Source: Elmis aenea (lineage: Eukaryota > Arthropoda > Insecta > Coleoptera > Elmidae). Taken from it: DNA of 64,000 bases. Below, one piece after another: positions 8,272 through 19,252 of the stretch (position 1 is the stretch's first letter; each line of letters begins with the position of its first letter). The DNA lies in the NCBI GenBank assembly GCA_947652605.1, contig OX393581.1, positions 43,733,924 through 43,797,923 of the forward strand. Direction: 5' to 3'. The notes beneath the pieces were generated by a model. That model did no database searches and was not told the DNA's origin. It saw nothing but the letters and a program-made list of their open reading frames with translations. Both the position numbers and the translations under genes were made by a program.

Positions 8272-11200
8272 TTATTTTTCACCAGTGTGTGTTCTCATAT
8301 GAACCCGTAAACTAGAACTCTGGTTAAAAAATTTCTGACAAACATCACATTTATATGATTTTTCACCAGTGTGTGTTCTCATATGAACATTTAAATTACT
8401 ACTGTTGATAAAAGATTTCTGACAAACATCACATTTATATGATTTTTCACCAGTGTGTGTTCTAATATGACCCAGTAAAATGTCACTGCGGTTAAAAGAT
8501 TTCTGACAAACTTCACATTTATATGATTTTTCACCAGTGTGTGTTCTTATATGAACCTGTAAACTACTACTGTGGATAAAAGATTTCTGACAAACATCAC
8601 ATTTATATGATTTTTCACCAGTGTGTGTTCTCATATGAACATTTAAATTACTACTGTGATTAAAACATTTCTGACAAACATCACATTTATATGATTTTTC
8701 ACCAGTGTGTGTTCTCATATGAACATTTAAATGACCACTTTGTTTAAAATATTTCTCACAAACATCACATTTATATGATTTTTCACCAGTGTGTGTTCTT
8801 ATATGAACCCGTAAACTAGAACTCTGGTTAAAAAATTTCTGACAAACATCACATTTATATGATTTTTCACCAGTGTGTGTTCTCATATGAACCCGTAAAC
8901 TAGAACTCTGGTTAAAAAATTTCTGACAAACATCACATTTATATGATTTTTCACCAGTGTGTGTTCTCATATGAACATTTAAATGACCACTTTGTTTAAA
9001 ATATTTCTCACAAACATCACATTTATATGATTTTTCACCAGTGTGTGTTCTTATATGAACCCGTAAACTAGAACTCTGGTTAAAAAATTTCTGACAAACA
9101 TCACATTTATATGATTTTTCACCAGTGTGTGTTCTCATATGAATATTTAAATGACTACTTTGTTTAAAATATTTCTCACAAACATCACATTTATATGATT
9201 TTTCACCAGTGTGTGTTCTCATATGAACATTTAAATTACTACTGTTGATAAAAGATTTCTGACAAACATCACATTTATATGATTTTTCACCAGTGTGTGT
9301 TCTAATATGACCCAGTAAAATGTCACTGCGGTTAAAAGATTTCTGACAAACTTCACATTTATATGATTTTTCACCAGTGTGTGTTCTTATATGAACCTGT
9401 AAACTACTACTGTGGATAAAAGATTTCTGACAAACATCACATTTATATGATTTTTCACCAGTGTGTGTTCTCATATGAACATTTAAATTACTACAGTTTA
9501 TAAAAGATTTCTGACAAACATCACATTTATATGATTTTTCACCAGTGTGTGTTCTCATATGAACATTTAAATGACCACTTTGTTTAAAATATTTCTCACA
9601 AACATCACATTTATATGATTTTTCACCAGTGTGTGTTCTCATATGAACCCGTAAACTAGAACTCTGGTTAAAAAATTTCTGACAAACATCACATTTATAT
9701 GATTTTTCACCAGTGTGTGTTCTCATATGAACATTTAAACTACTACTGCGATTAAAACATTTCTGACAAACATCACATTTATATGATTTTTCACCAGTGT
9801 GTGTTCTCATATGAACATTTAAATGACCACTTTGTTTAAAATATTTCTCACAAACATCACATTTATATGATTTTTCACCAGTGTGTGTTCTCATATGAAC
9901 CCGTAAACTAGAACTCTGGTTAAAAAATTTCTGACAAACATCACATTTATATGATTTTTCACCAGTGTGTGTTCTCATATGAACATTTAAATTACTACTG
10001 TTGATAAAAGATTTCTGACAAACATCACATTTATATGATTTTTCACCAGTGTGTGTTCTAATATGACCCAGTAAAATGTCACTGCGGTTAAAAGATTTCT
10101 GACAAACTTCACATTTATATGATTTTTCACCAGTGTGTGTTCTTATATGAACCTGTAAACTACTACTGTGGATAAAAGATTTCTGACAAACATCACATTT
10201 ATATGATTTTTCACCAGTGTGTGTTCTCATATGAACATTTAAATTACTACTGTGATTAAAACATTTCTGACAAACATCACATTTATATGATTTTTCACCA
10301 GTGTGTGTTCTCATATGAACATTTAAATGACCACTTTGTTTAAAATATTTCTCACAAACATCACATTTATATGATTTTTCACCAGTGTGTGTTCTTATAT
10401 GAACCCGTAAACTAGAACTCTGGTTAAAAAATTTCTGACAAACATCACATTTATATGATTTTTCACCAGTGTGTGTTCTCATATGAACCCGTAAACTAGA
10501 ACTCTGGTTAAAAAATTTCTGACAAACATCACATTTATATGATTTTTCACCAGTGTGTGTTCTCATATGAACATTTAAATGACCACTTTGTTTAAAATAT
10601 TTCTCACAAACATCACATTTATATGATTTTTCACCAGTGTGTGTTCTTATATGAACCCGTAAACTAGAACTCTGGTTAAAAAATTTCTGACAAACATCAC
10701 ATTTATATGATTTTTCACCAGTGTGTGTTCTCATATGAATATTTAAATGACTACTTTGTTTAAAATATTTCTCACAAACATCACATTTATATGATTTTTC
10801 ACCAGTGTGTGTTCTCATATGAACATTTAAATTACTACTGTTGATAAAAGATTTCTGACAAACATCACATTTATATGATTTTTCACCAGTGTGTGTTCTA
10901 ATATGACCCAGTAAAATGTCACTGCGGTTAAAAGATTTCTGACAAACTTCACATTTATATGATTTTTCACCAGTGTGTGTTCTTATATGAACCTGTAAAC
11001 TACTACTGTGGATAAAAGATTTCTGACAAACATCACATTTATATGATTTTTCACCAGTGTGTGTTCTCATATGAACATTTAAATTACTACAGTTTATAAA
11101 AGATTTCTGACAAACATCACATTTATATGATTTTTCACCAGTGTGTGTTCTCATATGAACATTTAAATGACCACTTTGTTTAAAATATTTCTCACAAACA

Positions 11201-12306
11201 TCACATTTATATGATTTTTCACCAGTGTGTGTTCTCATATGAACCCGTAAACTAGAACTCTGGTTAAAAAATTTCTGACAAACATCACATTTATATGATT
11301 TTTCACCAGTGTGTGTTCTCATATGAACATTTAAACTACTACTGCGATTAAAACATTTCTGACAAACATCACATTTATATGATTTTTCACCAGTGTGTGT
11401 TCTCATATGAACATTTAAATGACCACTTTGTTTAAAATATTTCTCACAAACATCACATTTATATGATTTTTCACCAGTGTGTGTTCTCATATGAACCCGT
11501 AAACTAGAACTCTGGTTAAAAAATTTTTGACAAACATCACATTTATATGATTTTTCACCAGTGTGTGTTCTCATATGAATATTTAAATGACTACTTTGTT
11601 TAAAATATTTCTCACAAACATCACATTTATATGATTTTTCACCAGTGTGTGTTCTCATATGAACATTTAAATTACTACTGTTGATAAAAGATTTCTGACA
11701 AACATCACATTTATACATTTTTTTACTAGTGTGAGTTTTCATATGAATATTTATGTTTAACTTAAAGTTAAAATGTTTATCACAAATTGTACAAGTATAT
11801 ATTTTATCCTTATTTTTGTTTCCCCTAATTCGCAGTTTCCTGTTCAAATCTTTAACTTCATGAAAATGTTTATTGTCACTTTTTGTCTCTATAATTTCAC
11901 TTGTTTGTGTCAAAACCAAATTGCACGCTGCTGTACCTGAGGTTGATACATCTGACATGATATTGAGATCATTAATATCATTTATAATTACTATTCCGCG
12001 TTCTACTATAGAATCTAATTTAGCCAAGTATTTTTTTTCTGCACTTTCATCAATCATACCTGTTGCTTTACTATCTTTGCTCTCACTGTTAAAAGCATTC
12101 ATAATAAATTTATTTGTAAAGGTCTGTAGGTTGTCATTAGATTCTAACGGTTCTTCTTTAATTTCTATTTTTTCAATCTCATCTACACTTTTCAGTTCTG
12201 TTTTTAAATATTCTTCTTTTAGTTGAGAAATGTTACCACTGCAATGTGCAAACTCGTGGTTTATTAAATTAATTTGTAAATTGCATTCTCTTGGTTCCGG
12301 CTTCAT
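8272..12306 (-). CDS. C2H2 zinc-finger protein A, 42 tandem fingers
   Basis: A probable sequence-specific DNA-binding nuclear protein. The first in-frame ATG is at 12306 (MKPEPRE). The open frame extends upstream to 12405 without an ATG, after a GTGTTAG that could be a splice acceptor (exon start 12398), so an upstream coding exon is possible. About 168 acidic residues follow, with a sumoylation-type IKEE motif and no ZAD domain, then one divergent finger (CTICDKHF) and 41 near-identical 28-residue fingers, C-X2-C-X12-H-X3-H, joined by TGEKSYKC linkers in place of the usual TGEKP. Fingers use about seven helix types (QSSSLRV, QSGHLNV, NSSNLNV, HSSSLQV, RSDILLG, RSSSLNV, HSSNLNV). Fingers 4-22 and 23-41 are the same 19-finger block. 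The stop falls in the linker Ser codon (TCA to TAA). Target sites cannot be read from this window. Confidence 0.85.
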   Translation of the reverse strand: MKPEPRECNLQINLINHEFAHCSGNISQLKEEYLKTELKSVDEIEKIEIKEEPLESNDNLQTFTNKFIMNAFNSESKDSKATGMIDESAEKKYLAKLDSIVERGIVIINDINDLNIMSDVSTSGTAACNLVLTQTSEIIETKSDNKHFHEVKDLNRKLRIRGNKNKDKIYTCTICDKHFNFKLNINIHMKTHTSKKMYKCDVCQKSFINSSNLNVHMRTHTGEKSYKCDVCEKYFKQSSHLNIHMRTHTGEKSYKCDVCQKFFNQSSSLRVHMRTHTGEKSYKCDVCEKYFKQSGHLNVHMRTHTGEKSYKCDVCQKCFNRSSSLNVHMRTHTGEKSYKCDVCQKFFNQSSSLRVHMRTHTGEKSYKCDVCEKYFKQSGHLNVHMRTHTGEKSYKCDVCQKSFINCSNLNVHMRTHTGEKSYKCDVCQKSFIHSSSLQVHIRTHTGEKSYKCEVCQKSFNRSDILLGHIRTHTGEKSYKCDVCQKSFINSSNLNVHMRTHTGEKSYKCDVCEKYFKQSSHLNIHMRTHTGEKSYKCDVCQKFFNQSSSLRVHIRTHTGEKSYKCDVCEKYFKQSGHLNVHMRTHTGEKSYKCDVCQKFFNQSSSLRVHMRTHTGEKSYKCDVCQKFFNQSSSLRVHIRTHTGEKSYKCDVCEKYFKQSGHLNVHMRTHTGEKSYKCDVCQKCFNHSSNLNVHMRTHTGEKSYKCDVCQKSFIHSSSLQVHIRTHTGEKSYKCEVCQKSFNRSDILLGHIRTHTGEKSYKCDVCQKSFINSSNLNVHMRTHTGEKSYKCDVCQKFFNQSSSLRVHMRTHTGEKSYKCDVCEKYFKQSGHLNVHMRTHTGEKSYKCDVCQKCFNRSSSLNVHMRTHTGEKSYKCDVCQKFFNQSSSLRVHMRTHTGEKSYKCDVCEKYFKQSGHLNVHMRTHTGEKSYKCDVCQKSFINCSNLNVHMRTHTGEKSYKCDVCQKSFIHSSSLQVHIRTHTGEKSYKCEVCQKSFNRSDILLGHIRTHTGEKSYKCDVCQKSFINSSNLNVHMRTHTGEKSYKCDVCEKYFKQSSHLNIHMRTHTGEKSYKCDVCQKFFNQSSSLRVHIRTHTGEKSYKCDVCEKYFKQSGHLNVHMRTHTGEKSYKCDVCQKFFNQSSSLRVHMRTHTGEKSYKCDVCQKFFNQSSSLRVHIRTHTGEKSYKCDVCEKYFKQSGHLNVHMRTHTGEKSYKCDVCQKCFNHSSNLNVHMRTHTGEKSYKCDVCQKSFIHSSSLQVHIRTHTGEKSYKCEVCQKSFNRSDILLGHIRTHTGEKSYKCDVCQKSFINSSNLNVHMRTHTGEKSYKCDVCQKFFNQSSSLRVHMRTHTGEK
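8281..11472 (-). repeat. Two-copy 1596-bp higher-order repeat inside gene A
   Basis: Sequence at 8281 recurs at 9877 and again at 11473, a period of 1596 bp, which is 19 fingers of 84 bp. Fingers 4-22 and 23-41 have the same helix order throughout. The third start (finger 42) is cut by the stop codon. At nucleotide level the units look almost identical; one difference seen is C/T at 9930 versus 11526. Confidence 0.85.
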
Positions 12307-12405
12307 TGTGTTTTCTTTTATTAGACACACTTTTTGTTGTATTGGTCCTTCATCTTTATAATAAACTGTGGTATTGCAATTTAGCTCCACTTTTTTTACT
12401 AACAC

Positions 12406-13016
12406 AAAAATTATTTTGTCTTGTTAAAAATAACGTGGTAAACAAAAGATGGTTTACAGTACACTGTCATGGCGGCTTAGTAGATCAAGTGTACTTCGGA
12501 TATTTTCGGTGGGAAAATGAATATTAGGTTCACTACTACCTACTTAATAATTTTTTTTTCCATAAAATTTGGTACAGCTCATTTGAGGGCATCCTGAAAC
12601 CAGTAGTGTAGTCAGATTTTAGACAAAAAAATCGCTAAACAAATTTTGACAACGAAAAAAATCATAATAGGCTTTATGAGACTAAACTGAATTTTTAAAT
12701 AGGGCACCAAAGTATAGTTTTTGATGCTTTATTGTTTATAAAAAGTTCATGAATATCGGACCATAAATAAACTTTTTATAGGGGTGATCTCTTTTTCTTT
12801 TGAAATGGGTCACATTGTAGATAACGTATGTCTTACACACTTGCACTATCGCACTATCGGCTTAAGAATAAAATTCTTTATCAGTATCAATTTAAAAAAA
12901 GTATACCATGTAATGGACAATAGAGCCATAGCAATGTTTTTGGCGCTCTTTGCAAACATCTACAATGGCGCCCTTTTCTTAACTTATTTTATTTTAGGAA
13001 ATATGGTTATTATAAG
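12406..13016. other. 5' flank of zinc-finger gene A
   Basis: Nearly identical to 17980-18590 upstream of gene B and related to 24690-25140 upstream of gene C. It contains a GCCGCCATGACAG context on the minus strand (about 12465-12477) whose ATG opens only 19 codons, so it may be leader. At 12599 a CAGTAGTGTAGTCAGAT word resembles a degraded hAT end (CAGTGGTGTAGTTAGAT in the gene C copy). TSS not determined. Confidence 0.45.
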
Positions 13017-13677
13017 ATTTATTATTTATTATTATTTAATCATGAGCCCTTCTACTGTTAGGTGTAGGACTGTTGAGTTGTGTTGTGCTGACTTGTTTCC
13101 ATTAATTTTCGCTTCTTCTTCTTTTCTTTTTATGCGTCTGGTATTCCAAGTACCTATTCTTATTTTGTCTTTCTTATCTCTATTTTTATAATATCTCGTG
13201 CTTTGCTATCTGTTTTTCCTTATTCATGTCCGTTTTCGTGTAGTGTTCCTGCCATTTTTTCTGTACCTTGTTTTCCGTCCTTAGTTTTTTTGGGTCTGTT
13301 TTTTGCTGTAGCTCCTCTTTTTCTTTATTCCATAGCCAGATGTTATTATTTACCATTCGTTTTTGGCAAGCTACTCTGACTTTTTTGGCCTTTTTTCTTT
13401 TTTTTTTGCCTTTTCTGATTTTTCTTTGTATTTGTCTTTCTTTCACTGTTAGGGTGTTAGGCTGTTATGTCATTGTCTATGTAAACATTTTGACCTTTTA
13501 ATCTGCTCTTATACCGCATTATCTTAATTTTGTCTTCCCATTTACTTATCATTGCTATTGTCATACTTTTTTCAAAGTTGTGACCCACCTTATACATCTG
13601 TTTGATATTTACTTTGACTCCTAAGTTTTGACCTAGAAATTCTTCCATAACTGCTGTCCCGTTACTTTTAGGGAGGA
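13017..13677 (-). mobile_element. Internally deleted LINE remnant (copy A)
   Basis: Read on the minus strand, the 5' side encodes a short ORF (FLGQNLGVKVNIKQMYKVG...WEDKIKIM...LKGQNVYIDND) of the kind found near the start of LINE ORFs. The 3' side ends with the same tail (CAACTCAACAGTCC...CATGA plus TAATAA repeats) as the LINE 3' ends at 36861 and 51981. The reverse-transcriptase middle is missing. The same remnant occurs at 18591-19252, so it inserted before the zinc-finger segment duplicated. Confidence 0.6.
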
Positions 13678-14910
13678 ATTTATTGCAACAAAAAAAAAAC
13701 GAAGAGCTTAGAAAAGATGCTCAGCTTAGAAAACAGAATAGAAGCAACAGAAAAAAAAGAAAAGATTTATAAGTAATAGTTTATTATAAAAAAACAAAAC
13801 ATAACTGCAAAATAAAATATTTAATATGTACAGGGTGGTCCAAATTCGATTGGATTATATGGGTGGGTATCTCGCTTAATATTCAAGATAGAGAAATGGT
13901 TAACATATCAAAAATATGCAGTTTTTTTGAGACAAACTCAGAACCGTTTTAAGAAAAATATTTTGTAATTACGTAAAAAAATCGTAAATCAAAACAAGTA
14001 ACATCAAAAAAATAATAATTCGGCCATGCTTCTGACACTACTATCCGTTGCGCTTTTAAATTCAAACACAGTTGTTTTATGACTTTGATATATGACCATA
14101 TACAACCAATATAAATTCCGCAGTTATTTGTTTTCGTAAGTCTTTTTAACCTTATTAATGTTCAACATTTAAAACCAAATTATTTCTGCAGATTGTGGTA
14201 CAATATTAAATAAAACAATACAAAATCTTTATTGTAACTAATGATATTTTGTTTGATGGCAACTTAAAAATAGTTCCAATGATACCGGCAAAAGTAGTTT
14301 TTAACTATTGTAGTAGTTCTGATATCACCGTACAACTAGAGTAGGGGGACTCTCGGTTATTAATAAATAATGTATACAGGGTGACCCAAACAAGAATTAT
14401 TAAATTGCTCTATTATTGGTACAAATGTAAAAAAAAGATTTAAATAAAATTATTTTCAACTATCCCGAATGTTTTGCTTTTACACATCGATACGGAAAGT
14501 TGTTTCTTTGCATGGAATATCCTGTATATTTTACATTTTTAAAAGAGAATTGAAGTCGGAATCTAAACCTACAAAATATACAGGATATTCTAATAAGATT
14601 TAGAGAAACACCGTTTGTAAAAACAAAACACTGTATAGTTGAAAATAATTGAAGGTTTATTTGAAACTGTACAGTTTTTACTAATAATAAGAGCTATTGA
14701 ATAAGGTTCGCTCGACCTAAAATATTGATAAGATTCTTTCAATAATATTCGGTACAGTTTCGACTTTCCTCGTATGATCCGAGTTTCGATGATTTGATGT
14801 CAAAGCTAAATGTGATGATAAGATATTCTTGTGTTTGTTATGGCAATCATAACTATTGTACATTTGCAAATAAATATAATAATTTAAAAGTTTAATTTAC
14901 AATTAAAATC
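13678..14910. other. Spacer between zinc-finger genes A and B
   Basis: Contains a TACAGGGTGGTCC foldback-element end (13830), the duplicated leader/promoter block of the unknown gene (13945-14370) with upstream ORF 14004-14027, and a TACAGGGTGACCC / TACAGGATATTC repeat region (14375-14610). From about 14845 it carries the conserved zinc-finger 3' flank and poly(A) signal (14911-14916). No host coding exon seen. Confidence 0.5.
14004..14027 (-). other. Copy of the 7-codon upstream ORF in the A/B spacer
   Basis: ATG at 14027 to TGA at 14004 encodes MAELLFF, homologous to the upstream ORFs at 1177 and 6048. The splice donor and main ORF that follow it in those genes are absent here. Confidence 0.4.
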
Positions 14911-14929
14911 TTTATTCTTAATTTCCAAT

Positions 14930-15609
<680 letters not shown>

Positions 15610-17880
15610 TCATTTTCCACCAGTGTGTGTTCTCATATGAACCTGTAAACTGTTGCTCTGGTTAAAAGATTTCTGACAAACATCACATTTATATGGTTTT
15701 ACACCAGTGTGTGTTCTCATATGAACATTTAAATGACCAATTTGTTTAAAACATTTCTGACAAACATCACATTTATATGATTTTTCACCAGTGTGTACTC
15801 TCATATGAATATTTAAACTACTACTCCGACTAAAACGTTTCTGACAAACATCACATTTATATAATTTTCCACCAGTGTGTGTTCTCATATGAACCTGTAA
15901 ACTGTTACTCTGGTTAAAAGATTTCTGACAAACATCACATTTATATGATTTTTCACCAGTGTGTGTTGTCATATGATACCGTAAACTGTTATTGTAGTTA
16001 AAAGATTTCTGACAAACATCACATTTATATGGTTTTACACCAGTGTGTGTTCTCATATGAATATTTAAATGACCACTTTGTTTAAAATATTTCTCACAAA
16101 CTTCACATTTAAAAGATTTTTCACCAGTGTGTGTTCTCATATGAATATTTAAATGACCACTTTGTGTAAAACATTTCTGACAAACATCACATTTATATGA
16201 TTTTTCACCAGTGTGCGTTCTCATATGAACCCGTAAACCGTGACTGTGCTTAAAAGATTTCTGACAAACATCACATTTATATGATTTTTCACCAGTGTGT
16301 GTTCTCATATGACCCCGTAAAATGTCACTGCGGTTAAAAGATTTCTGACAAACTTCACATTTATATGATTTTTCACCAGTGTGTGTTCTCATATGAACCC
16401 GTAAACTAGAACTCTGGTTAAAAAATTTCTGACAAACATCACATTTATATGATTTTTCACCAGTGTGTGTTCTCATATGAATATTTAAATGACCACTTTG
16501 TTTAAAATATTTCTCACAAACATCACATTTATATGATTTTTCACCAGTGTGTGTTCTCATATGAACACTTAAACTACAACTGTGGTTAAAAGCTTTCTGA
16601 CAAACATCACATTTATATGATTTTTCACCAGTGTGTGTTCTCATATGAACATTTAAATTACTACTTTGAGTAAAACATTTCTGACAAATGTTACATTTAT
16701 ATGATTTTTCACCAGTGTGTGTTCTCATATGAACATTTAAATGCTTACTTTGAGTAAAACATTTCTGACAAACTTCACATTTATATGATTTTTCACCAGT
16801 GTGTGTTCTCATATGAACCCGTAAACTGTAACTGTACTTAAAAGATTTCTGACAAACATTACATTTATATAATTTTTCATCAGTGTGTGTTTTCATATGA
16901 ACATTTAAATGACCACTTTGAGTAAAACATTTCTGACAAACTTCACATTTATATGATTTTTCATCAGTGTGTGTTTTCATATGAACATTTAAATGACCAC
17001 TTTGTTTAAAATATTTCTCACAAACATCACATTTATATGATTTTTTATCAGTGTGTGTTCTCATATGAACATTTAAATGACCACTTAGTTTAAAACATTT
17101 ATGACAAACATCACATTTATATGATTTTTCATCAGAGTGTGTTCTCATATGAACATTTAAATGACTACTTTGTTTAAAATATTTGTGACAAACAACACAT
17201 TTATATGATTTTTCACCAGTGTGTGTTCTCGTATGAACTCGTAAACTACTACTGTTGTTAAAAGTTTTCTGACAAACATCACATTTATACATTTTTTTAC
17301 TAGTGTGAGTTTTCATATGAGTATTTAGGTTTAACTTAAAGGTAAAATGTTTATCACAAATTGTACAAGTATATGTTTTATCCTTATTTATGTCTCCCCT
17401 AATTCGCAGCTTCCTGTTCAAACCTTCAACTTCATGAAAATGTTTATTGTCACTTTTTGTCTCTATAATTTCACTTGTTTGTGTCAAAACCAAATTGCAC
17501 GCTGTTGCACCTGAGGTTGATACATCTGACACGATATTGAGGTCATTAAAATCATTTATAATTACTACTCTTTGTTCTACTATAGAATCTAATTTAATCC
17601 AGTATTTTTTTTCTACACTTTCATCAATCATACTTGTTGCTTTATTATCTTTATTCTCATTGTTATCAGCATCCGTAATAAATTTATTTGAAAAGTTCTG
17701 TAGATAGTCATTAGATTCTAACGGTTCTTCTTTAATTTCTATTTTTTCAATCTCATCTACACTTTTCAGTTCTAATTTTAAAAATTCTTCTTTTAGATGA
17801 AAAATGTTGCTACTGGAATGTGCATACTCGTGGTTTATTAAATTAATTTGTAAATTGCATTCTCTTGGTTCCGGCTTCAT
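15610..17880 (-). CDS. C2H2 zinc-finger protein B, 21 tandem fingers
   Basis: Paralog of gene A in the same orientation, 5574 bp upstream along the array. The first in-frame ATG is at 17880 (MKPEPRE); the open frame reaches 17979 with the same possible splice acceptor (TGTGTTAG). The N-terminal 168 residues closely match A, including the acidic IKEEPLE motif. The 21 fingers are far more diverse than in A, with helices such as LSGHLNV, YSYSLRV, QSKHLNV, HSHGLRV, YNNSLRY and RSSSLNI, and linkers [14 protein letters not shown] and TGGKLYKC as well as TGEKSYKC. All zinc ligands looked intact on reading. It ends GGK-TGA, and gene C keeps the same stop at the equivalent place (21443-21445), so this is probably the ancestral end. 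Role inferred as DNA binding. Confidence 0.85.
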   Translation of the reverse strand: MKPEPRECNLQINLINHEYAHSSSNIFHLKEEFLKLELKSVDEIEKIEIKEEPLESNDYLQNFSNKFITDADNNENKDNKATSMIDESVEKKYWIKLDSIVEQRVVIINDFNDLNIVSDVSTSGATACNLVLTQTSEIIETKSDNKHFHEVEGLNRKLRIRGDINKDKTYTCTICDKHFTFKLNLNTHMKTHTSKKMYKCDVCQKTFNNSSSLRVHTRTHTGEKSYKCVVCHKYFKQSSHLNVHMRTHSDEKSYKCDVCHKCFKLSGHLNVHMRTHTDKKSYKCDVCEKYFKQSGHLNVHMKTHTDEKSYKCEVCQKCFTQSGHLNVHMKTHTDEKLYKCNVCQKSFKYSYSLRVHMRTHTGEKSYKCEVCQKCFTQSKHLNVHMRTHTGEKSYKCNICQKCFTQSSNLNVHMRTHTGEKSYKCDVCQKAFNHSCSLSVHMRTHTGEKSYKCDVCEKYFKQSGHLNIHMRTHTGEKSYKCDVCQKFFNQSSSLRVHMRTHTGEKSYKCEVCQKSFNRSDILRGHMRTHTGEKSYKCDVCQKSFKHSHGLRVHMRTHTGEKSYKCDVCQKCFTQSGHLNIHMRTHTGEKSFKCEVCEKYFKQSGHLNIHMRTHTGVKPYKCDVCQKSFNYNNSLRYHMTTHTGEKSYKCDVCQKSFNQSNSLQVHMRTHTGGKLYKCDVCQKRFSRSSSLNIHMRVHTGEKSYKCDVCQKCFKQIGHLNVHMRTHTGVKPYKCDVCQKSFNQSNSLQVHMRTHTGGK

Positions 17881-18590
17881 TGTGTTTTCTTTTATTAGAC
17901 ACACTTTTTGTTGTATTGGTCCTTCATCTTTATAATAAACTGTGGTATTGCAATTTGGCTCCACTTTTTTTACTAACACAAAAATTATTTTGTCTTCTTA
18001 AAAATAACGTGGTAAACAAAAGATGGTTTACAGTACACTGTCATGGCGGCTTAGTAGATCAAGTGTACTTCGGATATTTTCGGTGGGAAAATGAATATTA
18101 GGTTCACTTCTACCTACTTAATAATTTTTTTTTCCATAAAATTTGGTACAGCTCATTTGAGGGCATCCTGAAACCAGTAGTGTAGTCAGATTTTAGACAA
18201 AAAAATCGCTAAACAAATTTTGACAACGAAAAAAATCATAATAGGCTTTATGAGACTAAACTGAATTTTTAAATAGGGCACCAAAGTATAGTTTTTGATG
18301 CTTTATTGTTTATAAAAAGTTCATGAATATCGGACCATAAATAAACTTTTTATAGGGGTGATCTCTTTTTCTTTTGAAATGGGTCACATTGTAGATAACG
18401 TATGTCTTACACACTTGCACTATCGCACTATCGGCTTAAGAATTAAATTCTTTATCAGAATCAATTTAAAAAAAGTATACCATGTAATGGACAATAGAGC
18501 CATAGCAATGTTTTTGGCGCTCTTTGCAAACATCTACAATGGCGCCCTTTTCTTAACTTATTTTATTTTAGGAAATATGGTTATTATAAG
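17881..18590. other. 5' flank of zinc-finger gene B
   Basis: Nearly identical to the flank of gene A (12307-13016) with only scattered substitutions. Same possible leader ATG and same degraded hAT-like end. Confidence 0.45.
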
Positions 18591-19252
18591 ATTTATTATT
18601 TATTATTATTTAATCATGAGCCCTTCTACTGTTAGGTGTAGGACTGTTGAGTTGTGTTGTGCTGACTTGTTTCCATTAATTTTCGCTTCTTCTTCTTTTC
18701 TTTTTATGCGTCTGGTATTCCAAGTACCTATTCTTATTTTGTCTTTCTTATCTCTATTTTTATAATATCTCGTGCTTTGCTATCTGTTTTTCCTTATTCA
18801 TGTCCGTTTTCGTGTAGTGTTCCTGCCATTTTTTCTGTACCTTGTTTTCCGTCCTTAGTTTTTTTGGGTCTGTTTTTTGCTGTAGCTCCTCTTTTTCTTT
18901 ATTCCATAGCCAGATGTTATTATTTACCATTCGTTTTTGGCAAGCTACTCTGACTTTTTTGGCCTTTTTTCTTTTTTTTTTTGCCTTTTCTGATTTTTCT
19001 TTGTATTTGTCTTTCTTTCACTGTTAGGGTGTTAGGCTGTTATGTCATTGTCTATGTAAACATTTTGACCTTTTAATCTGCTCTTATACCGCATTATCTT
19101 AATTTTGTCTTCCCATTTACTTATCATTGCTATTGTCATACTTTTTTCAAAGTTGTGACCCACCTTATACATCTGTTTGATATTTACTTTGACTCCTAAG
19201 TTTTGACCTAGAAATTCTTCCATAACTGCTGTCCCGTTACTTTTAGGGAGGA
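18591..19252 (-). mobile_element. Internally deleted LINE remnant (copy B)
   Basis: Duplicate of the remnant at 13017-13677, with the same 5' ORF segment and 3' tail. Confidence 0.6.

Noticed and set aside
7861..12405. Regularly spaced 84-bp repeats resembling a CRISPR array
   Set aside because: The period equals one 28-residue zinc finger, the frame is open, and the organism is eukaryotic.
12307..12405. Start of zinc-finger gene A at 12405
   Set aside because: The codon there is GTG, not ATG, and a stop lies just upstream. The first ATG is at 12306, or an upstream exon is spliced at 12398.
12784..13191. 135-codon plus-strand frame, repeated at 18358
   Set aside because: It lies over the spacer and a minus-strand LINE tail, and its conservation is explained by segmental duplication.
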